From Paracoccaceae bacterium (lineage in GTDB: Bacteria > Pseudomonadota > Alphaproteobacteria > Rhodobacterales > Rhodobacteraceae), in NCBI GenBank assembly GCA_017510335.1, contig JAFWNM010000001.1, forward strand, positions 1 through 64,000: 64,000 bases of DNA, given 5' to 3'. Within the stretch, counting starts at the first letter, position 1. Each line of letters starts with the position of its first letter. Below the pieces are notes generated by a model that ran no database searches, had not been told where the DNA came from, and saw only the letters and a list, made by a program, of their open reading frames with translations. Of the stretch, positions 8,116 to 17,367 are shown piece by piece. The position numbers and the translations under genes are program-made.

Positions 8116-9252
8116 TCAGGCCAGCAAGTCCTTGCGCGAAAGCTGCAGGTGGGACGCCAGCCAGCGCTGTTCCAGCACCTTGAGTTCCGCGCCAAGGGCA
8201 GGCCCGTCCAGATGCGGCAGATCAGCGGCGCGCACGGGAAAAACAGCACCTGCGCCGCGCAGCAAATCCGCCTGCCAGTCGGCGGGCAGGGGGCTTTCCA
8301 GCAGCGCCGCGCGCGCCAGAACAACATCGCCGCCCGCCTCGGCACCAAGCCGGTAGCCCAGTTCGACAAGGCCTTGCAGACTTGCGATACCGGCTTGTGC
8401 CTGCTTCAGGTGCCGCGCTTCACTGCGCGTCAGGCGCAGCCGGTCAATCTTGCCGCCAAGCACCAGCAGGCGGCGCAGCCAGCGCGGGGGCAGGTTCCCT
8501 TCCAGATGGATCAGGCGCGCAAGCGCGTCCGCCTGCGCGCCCGGCAGAACCTGCCCCAGAACCCCGCATTGCGCCATGGCCGCAACCGCAGGCGCAGGGT
8601 CCGGGGCGGCCAGAAGCTTGCGCATTTCCGCGCCGATGCGTTCCGCCGAGAGCTGGCCCATGCCCTGCGCCCCGCGCGCGCAGGCATCCAGCGCGTCCGC
8701 ATCCAGCCCTTGGGCAGGGTCGCCATATTGGGCGTGAAAGCGGAAGAACCGCAGGATGCGCAGGTAATCCTCGTGAATACGCGCGCGCGCATCGCCCACA
8801 AACCGCACCCGCCGCGCGCGCAAATCCGCCATGCCACCCAACGGGTCAAGGACAGTGCCCTGCGCATCGGCATAAAGCGCATTCATGGTGAAATCGCGCC
8901 GGGCGGCATCTTCGGTCAGGTCGTCGGAAAAGGCCACGGTCGCATGGCGGCCATGGGTGGCCACATCGCGGCGAAAGGTGGTCACTTCATACCCCTCCCC
9001 CGCCACAATCAGGGTGATGGTGCCATGGGCCAGCCCAGTGGGGACAGCGCGCAGACCTGCGCCCTGCGCCAGTTCAAGCACCTGTTCGGGGGGCGCGTCT
9101 GTGGCGATATCCACATCGGTGACCGCCACCCCAAGAAGCGCGTTTCGCACGCAGCCGCCCACCACATATGCCTGATGGCCCGCCCCACTCAGCAGGCCCA
9201 GCACAGTTTGTGTGCCTGCATGTGTCAACCATGGTGCGCTTAGGGTTTGCAT
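8116..9252 (-). CDS. cca: CCA-adding enzyme / tRNA nucleotidyltransferase
   Basis: A 378-residue class II nucleotidyltransferase that adds or repairs the 3' CCA end of tRNA. The N-terminal head has VVGGCVRNALLG and the metal-binding DVDIAT (about residue 48), followed by RRDFTMNALY and the RNA/SrmB-binding region DYLRILRFFRF. An exact split between CCA-adding and poly(A) polymerase activity cannot be read directly, but length and motifs fit alphaproteobacterial CCA enzymes. The ATG at 9252 overlaps the end of the Nudix gene by 13 nt. Confidence 0.92.
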   Translation of the reverse strand: MQTLSAPWLTHAGTQTVLGLLSGAGHQAYVVGGCVRNALLGVAVTDVDIATDAPPEQVLELAQGAGLRAVPTGLAHGTITLIVAGEGYEVTTFRRDVATHGRHATVAFSDDLTEDAARRDFTMNALYADAQGTVLDPLGGMADLRARRVRFVGDARARIHEDYLRILRFFRFHAQYGDPAQGLDADALDACARGAQGMGQLSAERIGAEMRKLLAAPDPAPAVAAMAQCGVLGQVLPGAQADALARLIHLEGNLPPRWLRRLLVLGGKIDRLRLTRSEARHLKQAQAGIASLQGLVELGYRLGAEAGGDVVLARAALLESPLPADWQADLLRGAGAVFPVRAADLPHLDGPALGAELKVLEQRWLASHLQLSRKDLLA

Positions 9253-9851
9253 CGGTCCATCCTGTCGGCCAACCCGTGCAATATGCGCGCCGTTGCCCCC
9301 CAAATGTAATATGGCCCCCATGGAACAACATAGAAATTCCGCCATGTTCCCCGCCAGATGCGCCGTTCAATGCGGAAGCGCGCGGGGTCGGTCAGGTGGG
9401 ACAGCGGGGCGCAGAACACCTCTGCCACTTCGCCCGGTTCGGGATCGGGGGTAAACGTGCGCGTTACCTGCGCCAGAATGGGGGTAACCTGAAATCCCGT
9501 GACAGTTTCATGCGGGGGCAGGCGGCCCAGAACCTGGACCGCGCCATGCGGCAATCCGATCTCCTCGCGCGCCTCGCGCAAGGCTGTGGCCACACAATCC
9601 TCGTCTTGCGGGTCCTGCCGCCCGCCTGGAAAGGCAATCTGCCCCGGGTGGTGGCGCAGATGCGATGCGCGCTTGGTCAGGATGACTTGCGCGCCCTGCG
9701 GCCCGGACTGCACTGCCACCAGAACCGCCGCCGGGCGCAACACACGGTTTTCCGGCAGAACAACTGCGGGGTTCAGATCGAAATCGCTTGACGCACCCTG
9801 CTGGTGCGCGGCCAGTGCCGCGCGCAGATGCAAGGAGACATCATCCGCCAT
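9240..9851 (-). CDS. Nudix hydrolase, CoA pyrophosphatase type
   Basis: A 203-residue cytoplasmic hydrolase. The CoA-pyrophosphatase signature LTKRASHLRHHPGQIAFPGG (about 58-77) runs directly into the Nudix box with REAREEIGL (about 92-100), so all metal-binding glutamates are present. The expected reaction splits CoA into 3',5'-ADP and phosphopantetheine. The start at 9851 has GAGGG about 6 nt upstream and overlaps hslO by 11 nt; a start at 9866 is less likely. Confidence 0.92.
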   Translation of the reverse strand: MADDVSLHLRAALAAHQQGASSDFDLNPAVVLPENRVLRPAAVLVAVQSGPQGAQVILTKRASHLRHHPGQIAFPGGRQDPQDEDCVATALREAREEIGLPHGAVQVLGRLPPHETVTGFQVTPILAQVTRTFTPDPEPGEVAEVFCAPLSHLTDPARFRIERRIWRGTWRNFYVVPWGPYYIWGATARILHGLADRMDRCKP

Positions 9852-10782
9852 TGCCCTCAAACCCAAGGGTTGCGGGGTCCAACGTGTAATGCGCGCCGCA
9901 AAACTGGCAATCTGCGGTCACGGTGCCCTCGGGCGTGGTCATGGTGGCAATGTCCTTGGCCGAATAGATGGACAGTGAATTGCGCACCTTTTCTTCGGAA
10001 CACGAACAGCCGAAATGGACCGCCTGCGGGTCGAAAACGCGCGGTGTTTCTTCGTGGAACAGCCGCAGCAACAATTCCGGCGGCTGCACAGAAGGGCCGA
10101 TAAGCTCCAGCTCCTCGACAGTGTCCAGCAACAGATTGGCGCGCCCCCAATCCTCGGCCAGGGCGTCGCGTTCGCGCGGCGCCGCCCCCGAGGCCTGGGG
10201 CATATGCTGCAACATCACCCCGCCTGCGCGCCATTTTTCGTCCTGCCCGGCCAGAATGGACCGCCCGAATGACAACGCGAACCGCGTCGGCAATTGTTCG
10301 GATTGCTCGAAATAGGCTTCGGCGCAATCTGTCAGCGATGCCCCGCTCAGGGGGGTGATGCCCTGATAGGGGGTCATGCCCTTGCCCTGGTCGATAACAA
10401 TGGCAAAATACCCCCGCCCGATTTGCTGATATGGGTCGATGTCGCGGCGCAGGCGGTCGCGGTCAAAACTGGCATAGGCACGGATGCGCGCAGGCGCCCC
10501 ATCTGCGGTCGGGGCAATGTAGTCGGTCGCAATCAGGCGCACTGGCCCGTCCCCGCGTATTTGCAGCGACAACCGCCAGCGCAGCTTGATGGTCTGGCCA
10601 ATCATCGCGGTCAGCAAACAGGCTTCCGCAATCAGCGTTTCGACAAGTTCGGGGTAGTCATGGCGCGACAACACCCGCTGCAATGCCGTGTCAAGGCGTG
10701 CCACACGCCCGCGAATGTCGCTGCGATCCAGTTGAAACGGCAAAACCGTGTCGTCCCAGGCGATCTGGCCCCCGATACTCAT
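9841..10782 (-). CDS. hslO: Hsp33 redox-regulated holdase chaperone
   Basis: A 313-residue cytoplasmic chaperone that is switched on by oxidation. The C-terminal zinc switch is intact: C-X-C (Cys259, Cys261) and C-X2-C (Cys292, Cys295). The ATG at 10782 was chosen over 10830 because the extra 16 residues have no counterpart in the family. It heads the leftward run hslO-nudix-cca, with translational overlaps of 11 and 13 nt. Confidence 0.94.
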   Translation of the reverse strand: MSIGGQIAWDDTVLPFQLDRSDIRGRVARLDTALQRVLSRHDYPELVETLIAEACLLTAMIGQTIKLRWRLSLQIRGDGPVRLIATDYIAPTADGAPARIRAYASFDRDRLRRDIDPYQQIGRGYFAIVIDQGKGMTPYQGITPLSGASLTDCAEAYFEQSEQLPTRFALSFGRSILAGQDEKWRAGGVMLQHMPQASGAAPRERDALAEDWGRANLLLDTVEELELIGPSVQPPELLLRLFHEETPRVFDPQAVHFGCSCSEEKVRNSLSIYSAKDIATMTTPEGTVTADCQFCGAHYTLDPATLGFEGNGG

Positions 10783-10873
10783 AGCAGTGTTCCTTGCATA
10801 TCTTGCGCCATGCCTGTGCCCGCATGGCAATTAGCCCCGTCATATAGGAACCTTTCGCCAATGGCCAAGGGGG

Positions 10874-11851
10874 TCAACGCACCCAGTAGCCCGTCTCGCG
10901 GATCAGGTTTTGTAATTTGCCATAGCTGCGGGGCAAGCGCGTGCTGTCAAGGCGCGCGCGCAACTCCTGGCCCTGATGCTTGAAGACCATCCTGCGGAAG
11001 GACACATACTGGTTGAAAATATCCCATAAATGCGGCGCACCCGTGACCTGTTCCAGCACATCCACCGCAGCGTCGCTGCCGCAGGCATAGACGACCGGAA
11101 GCGCGCGGTAGTGAAGCGACAGCGCGCCATCCAGCCCTGTGTCGTCATCCGGCCGCCCCCCGCCAAGCTTTGCCACGACCAGCGGCAGTGCAATCTGGTC
11201 CAGCCACGGAAACAGCGCCTGTGTCGCCATATTTTCGGGCGGGCTGGCGGCAATGTCGCGGGCATAATGTTCAAACAGCGCGCCGAATTCCTGCGGGCAG
11301 GCGCCGGTAAACCAGCCCGCGTTGAAATACATGTAGCGCCGCCAGTCATCGACACCGAAGCGCTTGTCCAGTGTCGGGTCCATATCCAGCCCGAACCTGT
11401 CATACAGTGCGCCCCAGATTTCGGCAAATCCTGCCCCATACAAGGAAATGCGCGGCCAGGTGGGTTCCACCCTGACAGAAGCAGTGGGGCGCGCCGCATC
11501 CAGCCCGTCCAGCGGTCCGGTGATCAGCGTGTCCGTGTCAAAAAAAGCGAATGCTTCGCCCCTGGGCAACAGGCGCAAGGCTTCGATCTTGTTGCCATTC
11601 GGGTATGCGCCCCCCCAGATGCGGTTGTGCAGCGGCACAATGTCAGCCCCAAGCGCGCGCAACTCACGCCGGATTGCGGGGCGGCTGATGCGGGGGTCGT
11701 CTTCCCATAGGGGGCCGGGCTGGGGTTCGGCCACAATCAGGTTCAGGGCGCTATTTTGCGGAAAATGCCGCAGCGATGCGGCAAACAGCAAGGCCTCGTA
11801 TTGTAAGCGCCCGTTTTGGGCAATGATCAGAATATTGCGAATGGCTGTCAC
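10874..11851 (-). CDS. Glycosyltransferase-like protein (GT-A fold with DxD), orphan
   Basis: About 325 residues with no signal peptide. An N-terminal Rossmann-like strand (NILIIAQ) and a DxD motif in FFDTDTLI (residues 105-107) suggest a nucleotide-sugar-dependent GT-A transferase. YMYFNAGWF and the later LHYRAL segment resemble the acceptor/ribose region of glycosyltransferase family 8-like enzymes. No polysaccharide genes surround it. The start is uncertain: a GTG at 11851 begins just before the first beta strand, while an upstream ATG-class codon at 11899 adds 16 residues. Substrate unknown. Confidence 0.65.
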   Translation of the reverse strand: MTAIRNILIIAQNGRLQYEALLFAASLRHFPQNSALNLIVAEPQPGPLWEDDPRISRPAIRRELRALGADIVPLHNRIWGGAYPNGNKIEALRLLPRGEAFAFFDTDTLITGPLDGLDAARPTASVRVEPTWPRISLYGAGFAEIWGALYDRFGLDMDPTLDKRFGVDDWRRYMYFNAGWFTGACPQEFGALFEHYARDIAASPPENMATQALFPWLDQIALPLVVAKLGGGRPDDDTGLDGALSLHYRALPVVYACGSDAAVDVLEQVTGAPHLWDIFNQYVSFRRMVFKHQGQELRARLDSTRLPRSYGKLQNLIRETGYWVR

Positions 11852-11912
11852 GGGCAGGGGCCTTGTTGAAATAATCCAGACCCTAGCGTGCCCGGCCACC
11901 TCCCGAAAGCCC

Positions 11913-11965
11913 TTTCATCTTGCCTCAAATACTCCGGGGGTGCAGGGGGCAGCGCCCCCTGCCGG
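11913..11965 (+). repeat. Dispersed repeat B, copy 1 (TTTCATCTTGC...AAATACTCC plus GC hairpin)
   Basis: A 20-nt lead TTTCATCTTGCCTCAAATAC is followed by CTCCGGGGGT and a perfect hairpin GCAGGGGG...CCCCCTGC (11942-11962). The same arrangement recurs at 37894-37942, and the lead alone, inverted, at 30554-30582. It lies between the glycosyltransferase start and the serine dehydratase stop. Confidence 0.75.
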
Positions 11966-11982
11966 CGCAATCAAGGATCGCG

Positions 11983-13353
11983 TCAGCAATTGGGAATATT
12001 TACCGCCAATCCCCCCAATGCAGTTTCCTTGTATTTTTCGGACATGTCGGCGCCGGTCTGGCGCATCGCCTCGATGCAATTGTCCAGCGGCATGAAATGT
12101 GTGCCATCCCCGCGCAGTGCCAGACTGGCCGCCGATACTGCCTTGATGGCACCCAGCCCGTTGCGTTCGATGCAGGGCACCTGCACCAACCCCTTGACGG
12201 GATCGCAGGTCATGCCAAGGTGGTGCTCCAGCGCGATTTCAGCGGCGTTTTCAATTTGCTCGGGCGTGCCGCCCAGCACGGCTGCCAACCCTGCCGCAGC
12301 CATCGCCGCCGCCGATCCGACTTCGGCCTGACAGCCGCATTCCGCCCCCGAAATGGACGCGTTATGCTTGATCAACCCGCCAATCGCCGCAGCAGTCAGC
12401 AGGAATTCATCCAGCCGCGCCGTGCTGGCGCCGGGCACATGGTCCAGCCAGTAGCGGATGGTCGCGGGCACCACGCCAGCCGCGCCATTGGTGGGCGCGG
12501 TGACAACCTGCCCGCCTGCGGCATTTTCTTCATTCACGGCCATGGCATAGACGCCGATCCAGTCATTGATGGTATGGGGGGCGGTCAGGTTCAGGCCCTG
12601 TTCGGTGCGCAGCGCTGTCAGAATGCCTTTGGCCCGTCTGCGCACATGCAACCCGCCGGGCAAGGTGCCATCCTCTTGCAGCCCGCGATCAATGCAGTCG
12701 TTCATCACCTGCCATATCCGCCGCATTCCCTGATCCAGCTCCGCGGCGCTGCGCAGTTTTAGCTCATTGGCCCGCTTCATGGCCGCGATGCTTTTGCCGC
12801 TGTCGCGCGCCATTTCAAGCATTTGCGCGGCCGATGTGAACGGATAGGGGAATTCGGCGGCGGGCGCGGGCGGGGGGGCACCCAGTTCGTCCCTGGTTAC
12901 AACAAACCCGCCCCCGATCGAGAAATAGGTTTCTTGCGCAATAACATCGCCCTGCGGGTCGGTGGCCATCAGGACAAGCCCGTTGGCATGGCCGCGCAGC
13001 GGTGGGCCGTAATCGAACACAAGGTCTGTGTCGGGTGCAAAGCGCAATTGCCCCAGACCTGCGGCATCAATCTTGCCGGTTTGCCGGATCTGTGCCAGCG
13101 TGGTTTCAGCGCGCTGCGCGTCATAGGCATCGGGGGTGAACCCGGCCAGCCCCAGAATGACCGCGCGATCTGTTGCATGGCCAACCCCTGTGAAGGCAAG
13201 CGACCCGTGCAGGCTGGCTCTCAGTCCCGCAACACCAAAGGGCAGCGCGCGCAAATGGTCCAGAAACCGCGCAGCCGCCACCATTGGCCCCATTGTGTGG
13301 GAAGAAGACGGGCCAATCCCCACCTTGAACATATCGAACACGGACAAAAACAT
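11983..13353 (-). CDS. sdaA: L-serine dehydratase (iron-sulphur, single-chain)
   Basis: A 456-residue enzyme converting L-serine to pyruvate and ammonia. The N-terminal beta domain shows [15 protein letters not shown] at the start; the C-terminal alpha domain keeps the cysteines that bind the 4Fe-4S cluster ([14 protein letters not shown] and the [12 protein letters not shown] segment). It is the fused, SdaA-type form. Two adjacent ATGs occur; 13353 has AAGG 7 nt ahead, 13356 only 4 nt. A 116-nt longer frame upstream is rejected. Divergent from the downstream cytochrome c gene. Confidence 0.94.
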   Translation of the reverse strand: MFLSVFDMFKVGIGPSSSHTMGPMVAAARFLDHLRALPFGVAGLRASLHGSLAFTGVGHATDRAVILGLAGFTPDAYDAQRAETTLAQIRQTGKIDAAGLGQLRFAPDTDLVFDYGPPLRGHANGLVLMATDPQGDVIAQETYFSIGGGFVVTRDELGAPPPAPAAEFPYPFTSAAQMLEMARDSGKSIAAMKRANELKLRSAAELDQGMRRIWQVMNDCIDRGLQEDGTLPGGLHVRRRAKGILTALRTEQGLNLTAPHTINDWIGVYAMAVNEENAAGGQVVTAPTNGAAGVVPATIRYWLDHVPGASTARLDEFLLTAAAIGGLIKHNASISGAECGCQAEVGSAAAMAAAGLAAVLGGTPEQIENAAEIALEHHLGMTCDPVKGLVQVPCIERNGLGAIKAVSAASLALRGDGTHFMPLDNCIEAMRQTGADMSEKYKETALGGLAVNIPNC

Positions 13354-13528
13354 CATGCGGCCTTTTTTGTTGGGTTCTGTGTCAGGTATGACAGCTATAC
13401 ACGGCGCTGGCCATGGGGCTGGCAGTGCGCGACATCTCAGGCGCGGTTTCTGACATGGCGGTATCTGCATCTGCGCGCGCGGTGTGGTGAATCATTGCCC
13501 TGCCAGTATTTTCTGGCACAATGCGCAC

Positions 13529-13924
13529 ATGACGCATATATCCAGAAATCCGGTCTTGGTAACATTGGGCGCGCTTGCCCTTTTGGCAGGGTGCACGCCT
13601 GCGGATTCCCCGCAAGCAGGGCGCGATCTATACACCCAAAACTGTGCGACCTGTCATGGTGCGACAGGGCAGGGGGGCGCGCAGGTTCCCAACTTGACCA
13701 CGCTGGCGCAGCGATATGGCGGGACCTACCCGCAGGCCATGGTTCTGGACAAGCTGGACGGGTATGCGCGCGGGCAAAATGCCTATACGGGCGCTGAAAT
13801 GCCGGAATTCGGCCATTTGCTGATTGGTCGGCTGACGCGCGTGCAGACCGGGCGGGGGGTGTCGCGCCCGTTGCCGGAACGGATTGTGGCTTTGGACGCC
13901 TATTTGCACTCGATTCAGCAATAG
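13529..13924 (+). CDS. Cytochrome c lipoprotein, single haem
   Basis: A 131-residue protein with a short signal ending in lipobox LLAGC (Cys22), so probably membrane-tethered in the periplasm. One CATCH motif (Cys39, Cys42, His43) binds haem c; a Met in AEMPEFG is the probable sixth ligand. It resembles small class I cytochromes c553/c5. The gene stands alone, divergent from sdaA and 79 nt before rpiA. Confidence 0.87.
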   Translation: MTHISRNPVLVTLGALALLAGCTPADSPQAGRDLYTQNCATCHGATGQGGAQVPNLTTLAQRYGGTYPQAMVLDKLDGYARGQNAYTGAEMPEFGHLLIGRLTRVQTGRGVSRPLPERIVALDAYLHSIQQ

Positions 13925-14003
13925 GAACAGTGCGGGCGATTTGCCCTTAAAACCCGGCCACAAACCGCCTATAAGGCGGTGCACGTAGTAATGAGGGATC
14001 GCC

Positions 14004-14792
14004 ATGACCGACCAGCTTACCCCTGTGGACCGCGCCAAGTTCGCGGCCGCCCATTGTGCCGCAGATTTCGTTCAGGATGGCATGCGTGTGGGGCTTGGCA
14101 CTGGATCGACAGCGGCCTGGCTGGTGCGCCGTCTGGGGCAACGGGTGCGGCAGGAAGGCTTGCGCATCATCGCTGTGCCCACATCGACGCGCACATCGCA
14201 ACTGGCGCGCGAAGTGGGGATAAATGTTGTGTCGCTGGACGAAGCGCGCTGGCTGGACCTGACCATTGACGGGGCCGATGAATTCGATGCCGAACTGACC
14301 CTTATCAAAGGGGGCGGCGGCGCGCTGTTGCAAGAAAAGATTGTAGCCACCGCGTCCGACCAGATGATCGTGATCACGGATGCCGCCAAGGAAGTGACGA
14401 CACTGGGCGCATTTCCCCTGCCGGTAGAGGTGATTCCCTTCGGCTGGCAGGCGTCCAAGGCGCTGGTCGAGGAAATTCTTGCCTCCATGGATGTGATGGG
14501 GCGGCAGTCCAGCCTGCGCATGAATGGCGACCAGCCCTATATGACAGATGAAGGGAATTACATTCTGGATCTGGCATTGGGGCGTATTGGCAATGCGCGG
14601 CAATTGGCGATGGTGCTCAATCAGGTGCCTGGTGTGGTGGAAAACGGGTTGTTCGTGGATATTGCCGATCAGGTCGTCATTGGCCATGCGGACGGCACAT
14701 GTGAAACCCGCGATCTGTCCAGCGGTGTCCCCGAAGTGAAAATGTCCCGCGTCGATCTGGGCGACACGCGCAATATATTCAGCGATCTGTAA
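14004..14792 (+). CDS. rpiA: Ribose-5-phosphate isomerase A
   Basis: A 262-residue enzyme interconverting ribose-5-phosphate and ribulose-5-phosphate. Motifs GLGTGSTA near residue 31, DGADEFD and LIKGGGGALLQEK are all present, giving the catalytic Asp, Glu and Lys. The ATG follows GAGGG at 7 nt. It is followed after 9 nt by gor; both serve the pentose phosphate/NADPH side of metabolism, so co-transcription makes sense. Confidence 0.96.
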   Translation: MTDQLTPVDRAKFAAAHCAADFVQDGMRVGLGTGSTAAWLVRRLGQRVRQEGLRIIAVPTSTRTSQLAREVGINVVSLDEARWLDLTIDGADEFDAELTLIKGGGGALLQEKIVATASDQMIVITDAAKEVTTLGAFPLPVEVIPFGWQASKALVEEILASMDVMGRQSSLRMNGDQPYMTDEGNYILDLALGRIGNARQLAMVLNQVPGVVENGLFVDIADQVVIGHADGTCETRDLSSGVPEVKMSRVDLGDTRNIFSDL

Positions 14793-14801
14793 GGGGTTGG
14801 C

Positions 14802-16169
14802 ATGAGCTTTGACTATGATCTTTTTGTTATCGGGGGCGGGTCGGGTGGCGTGCGCGCCGCGCGTATTTCCGCGTCTGAGCACGGGGCCAAAGTCGCGCTA
14901 GCCGAAGAATACCGCATGGGCGGCACCTGTGTGATACGGGGATGTGTGCCCAAGAAGCTGATGGTTTTCGCATCCGGTTTTCCCGGTGCTGTGGCTGATG
15001 CGCAGGCCTATGGGTGGGATGCGCAAATTGGTGCGTTTGACTGGCCGGCCTTTCGCGGCAGGCTGGATGCGGAATTGGACCGGCTGGAAGGAATTTACCG
15101 CGCCGGTCTGGACCGCGCGGGCGTGACTGTATTTGACAGCCGCGCCACGCTGGTCGATGCGCATAGTGTGCAACTGGCCGATGGGCGCATAGTGACCGCG
15201 CGCCATATCCTGATTGCCACAGGTGGCACGCCTGTTGTGCCCGCAAAATGGCGGGACATGGGGGCCATGACTTCCAATGAAGTGTTCTTGATGGACCGGC
15301 TGCCCAAATCCATCCTGATTGTGGGCGGCGGCTATATCGCCAGTGAATTTGCCTGCATATTCAACGGGCTGGGCGTCAAGACAACGCAGTTTTACCGTGG
15401 TGCGCAAATCCTGCGCGGGTTTGACGAGGAAGCGCGTGGGCATATTTCGGATGAAATGTGCGCAAATGGTGTCGATCTGCGTTTGGGAACCGACATTATG
15501 GAAATGGAACGCCGCGACGATGGCACGACATGGGTGAAGTCAACGACGGGGCATGATGCCACCTATGACGCCGTGATGTTCGCAACAGGCCGCAAACCCA
15601 ATACCGAAGGGCTGGGGCTGGATGCGCTGGGCCTTGAACTGGGTCCGGGCGGGGCCATCCCTGTGGACAAATACAGCCAGACTGCGGTTCCGTCTGTCTA
15701 TGCGGTGGGCGATGTGACCGACCGCGCCAATCTGACGCCGGTTGCCATTCGAGAAGGGCACGCCTTCGCTGATACGGTGTTCGGGGGCAAACCCACAAGT
15801 TTTGATCATGGGCTTATTCCGACAGCGGTGTTCACACAGCCGGAATTCGGCACTGTGGGCCTGTCGGAAGAAGATGCGCGCGACAAGGGACCCGTGAATG
15901 TGTATGCTGCGTCCTTCCGGCCGATGCACAGCCTGTTTGCAGGCCGCGAGGGCCGCGCGCTGATGAAACTGATTGTCTGCGCGCGCAGCGACAAGGTTCT
16001 GGGGTGTCACATTGTCGCGGATCATTCGGGCGAAATGATCCAGCTGGCCGGTGTTGCCATCGCCATGGGGGCAACCAAGGCTGATTTTGACCGCACATTG
16101 GCAGTGCATCCGACCATGGCGGAAGAACTGGTAACGATGCGCGCGCTCACGCGCTCTTGGGGTGAGTAA
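14802..16169 (+). CDS. gor: Glutathione-disulphide reductase
   Basis: A 455-residue FAD enzyme reducing GSSG with NADPH. It shows the N-terminal FAD fold GGGSGGVRAAR, the redox pair in GGTCVIRGCVPKK, the second nucleotide fold GGGYIASEFA, and the C-terminal HPTMAEE with the catalytic His. The redox motif (Cys-Val-Ile-Arg-Gly-Cys) is the plant/alphaproteobacterial variant rather than the E. coli CVNVGC form. Lies 9 nt after rpiA. Confidence 0.95.
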   Translation: MSFDYDLFVIGGGSGGVRAARISASEHGAKVALAEEYRMGGTCVIRGCVPKKLMVFASGFPGAVADAQAYGWDAQIGAFDWPAFRGRLDAELDRLEGIYRAGLDRAGVTVFDSRATLVDAHSVQLADGRIVTARHILIATGGTPVVPAKWRDMGAMTSNEVFLMDRLPKSILIVGGGYIASEFACIFNGLGVKTTQFYRGAQILRGFDEEARGHISDEMCANGVDLRLGTDIMEMERRDDGTTWVKSTTGHDATYDAVMFATGRKPNTEGLGLDALGLELGPGGAIPVDKYSQTAVPSVYAVGDVTDRANLTPVAIREGHAFADTVFGGKPTSFDHGLIPTAVFTQPEFGTVGLSEEDARDKGPVNVYAASFRPMHSLFAGREGRALMKLIVCARSDKVLGCHIVADHSGEMIQLAGVAIAMGATKADFDRTLAVHPTMAEELVTMRALTRSWGE

Positions 16170-16239
16170 GGGTTGAATTCCTGGTGGGCAGGCCCACTTG
16201 GTGTAATAAATAAACGTAATCAAGCAAAATGGAGTCCAG

Positions 16240-17367
16240 ATGTCTGGAAACAACGGTGGACCTTGGGGAGGCGGCGGTAACCGCGGGGGCGGTAATCGTG
16301 GCAGTGGCGGAAACGGGGGGCGCGGTCCCGGCGACCAGCCACAAATGCCCGAGATTGAAGAGATCGTGAAGAAGGGGCAGGAACAACTGCGCGTTCTGAT
16401 GGGCGGGCGTGGTGGCACAGGTGGCGGTCGCGGCACTGGTGGTCCGGGCTTTTCCAAGCGCGGTGTGCTGCTGGGGCTTGTTGCGCTGGTGGTGATGTGG
16501 GCGGTGGCGTCCTTTTACACAGTGCGCCCGGAAGAACGGTCTGTCGAACTGATGTTTGGCCAGTATTACAAGACCGGCAATCCCGGCCTGAACTTCGCCC
16601 CATGGCCGGTTGTGTCGCATGAAATTGTGCAGGTGACCACAGAACGGGTAACCGAAGTGGGCACAGGGCGCAGCGCGCTTGATACGGGCCTGATGCTGAC
16701 CCGTGACGAAGTTGTGGTCGACATCGAATTCCAGGTGGTCTGGAACGTGACCGATCCGGCGCGTTTCCTGTTCAATCTGGCCGACCCGCGCGAAACTGTG
16801 CGCGCCGCGTCTGAATCGGCGATGCGCGATATTATTGCCCGTTCCGAACTGTCCCCCATTCTGAACCGTGATCGCGGGTCCATTGCGGCCGATCTGCGCG
16901 CAGCGGTCCAGGGGTTGCTGGACAGCTACGAATCCGGCATTTCCGTCATTCGTGTGAACTTCGACAAGGCCGACCCGCCAGAGCAGGTGATCAGCGCCTT
17001 CCGCGACGTGCAGACCGCACGTCAGGAACGCGACCGTCTGGAACGCGAAGCTGATGCCTATGCCAACCGTGTTCTGGCGCAGGCCCGTGGTCAGGCCGCG
17101 CAGGTGCGTGAAGAAGCCGAAGCCTATCGCGCCGAAGTTGTGAACAACGCCCAAGGTGAGGCCGCGCGCTTTGTCTCGGTTTATTCCGAATATGTGAACG
17201 CGCCCGAAGTGACGCGCAAACGTATGTATCTTGAAACAATGGAGCGTGTTCTGGGTGATATGAACCTGACAATTCTGGACAATGTGACCGGCGGTGAAGC
17301 CGGCGGTAGTGGTGTGTTGCCCTATCTTCCCCTGAATGAACTGTCCCGCCAGAGGAGCACCAACTGA
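16240..17367 (+). CDS. hflK: HflK, subunit of the HflKC regulator of FtsH
   Basis: A 375-residue inner-membrane protein of the SPFH/prohibitin family. A Gly/Arg-rich N-terminus (about 1-45) precedes one transmembrane segment (about 71-90), then the SPFH domain (beginning YTVRPEERSVELMFGQY) and a charged coiled coil (about 245-310). HflKC encloses and modulates the FtsH protease. It overlaps hflC by 1 nt (TGATG). A small hairpin (16184-16197) lies in the 70-nt spacer after gor. Confidence 0.94.
   Translation: MSGNNGGPWGGGGNRGGGNRGSGGNGGRGPGDQPQMPEIEEIVKKGQEQLRVLMGGRGGTGGGRGTGGPGFSKRGVLLGLVALVVMWAVASFYTVRPEERSVELMFGQYYKTGNPGLNFAPWPVVSHEIVQVTTERVTEVGTGRSALDTGLMLTRDEVVVDIEFQVVWNVTDPARFLFNLADPRETVRAASESAMRDIIARSELSPILNRDRGSIAADLRAAVQGLLDSYESGISVIRVNFDKADPPEQVISAFRDVQTARQERDRLEREADAYANRVLAQARGQAAQVREEAEAYRAEVVNNAQGEAARFVSVYSEYVNAPEVTRKRMYLETMERVLGDMNLTILDNVTGGEAGGSGVLPYLPLNELSRQRSTN

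Noticed and set aside
6334-9243. Long plus-strand frames (457 and 489 codons) opposite the ABC transporter and cca genes
   Set aside because: They mirror the codon bias of the real minus-strand genes, are rich in His/Gln/Arg, show no domain and have no suitable ribosome site.
13354-13528. Divergent sdaA/cytochrome spacer searched for operators
   Set aside because: No convincing inverted repeat or promoter pair could be recognised.
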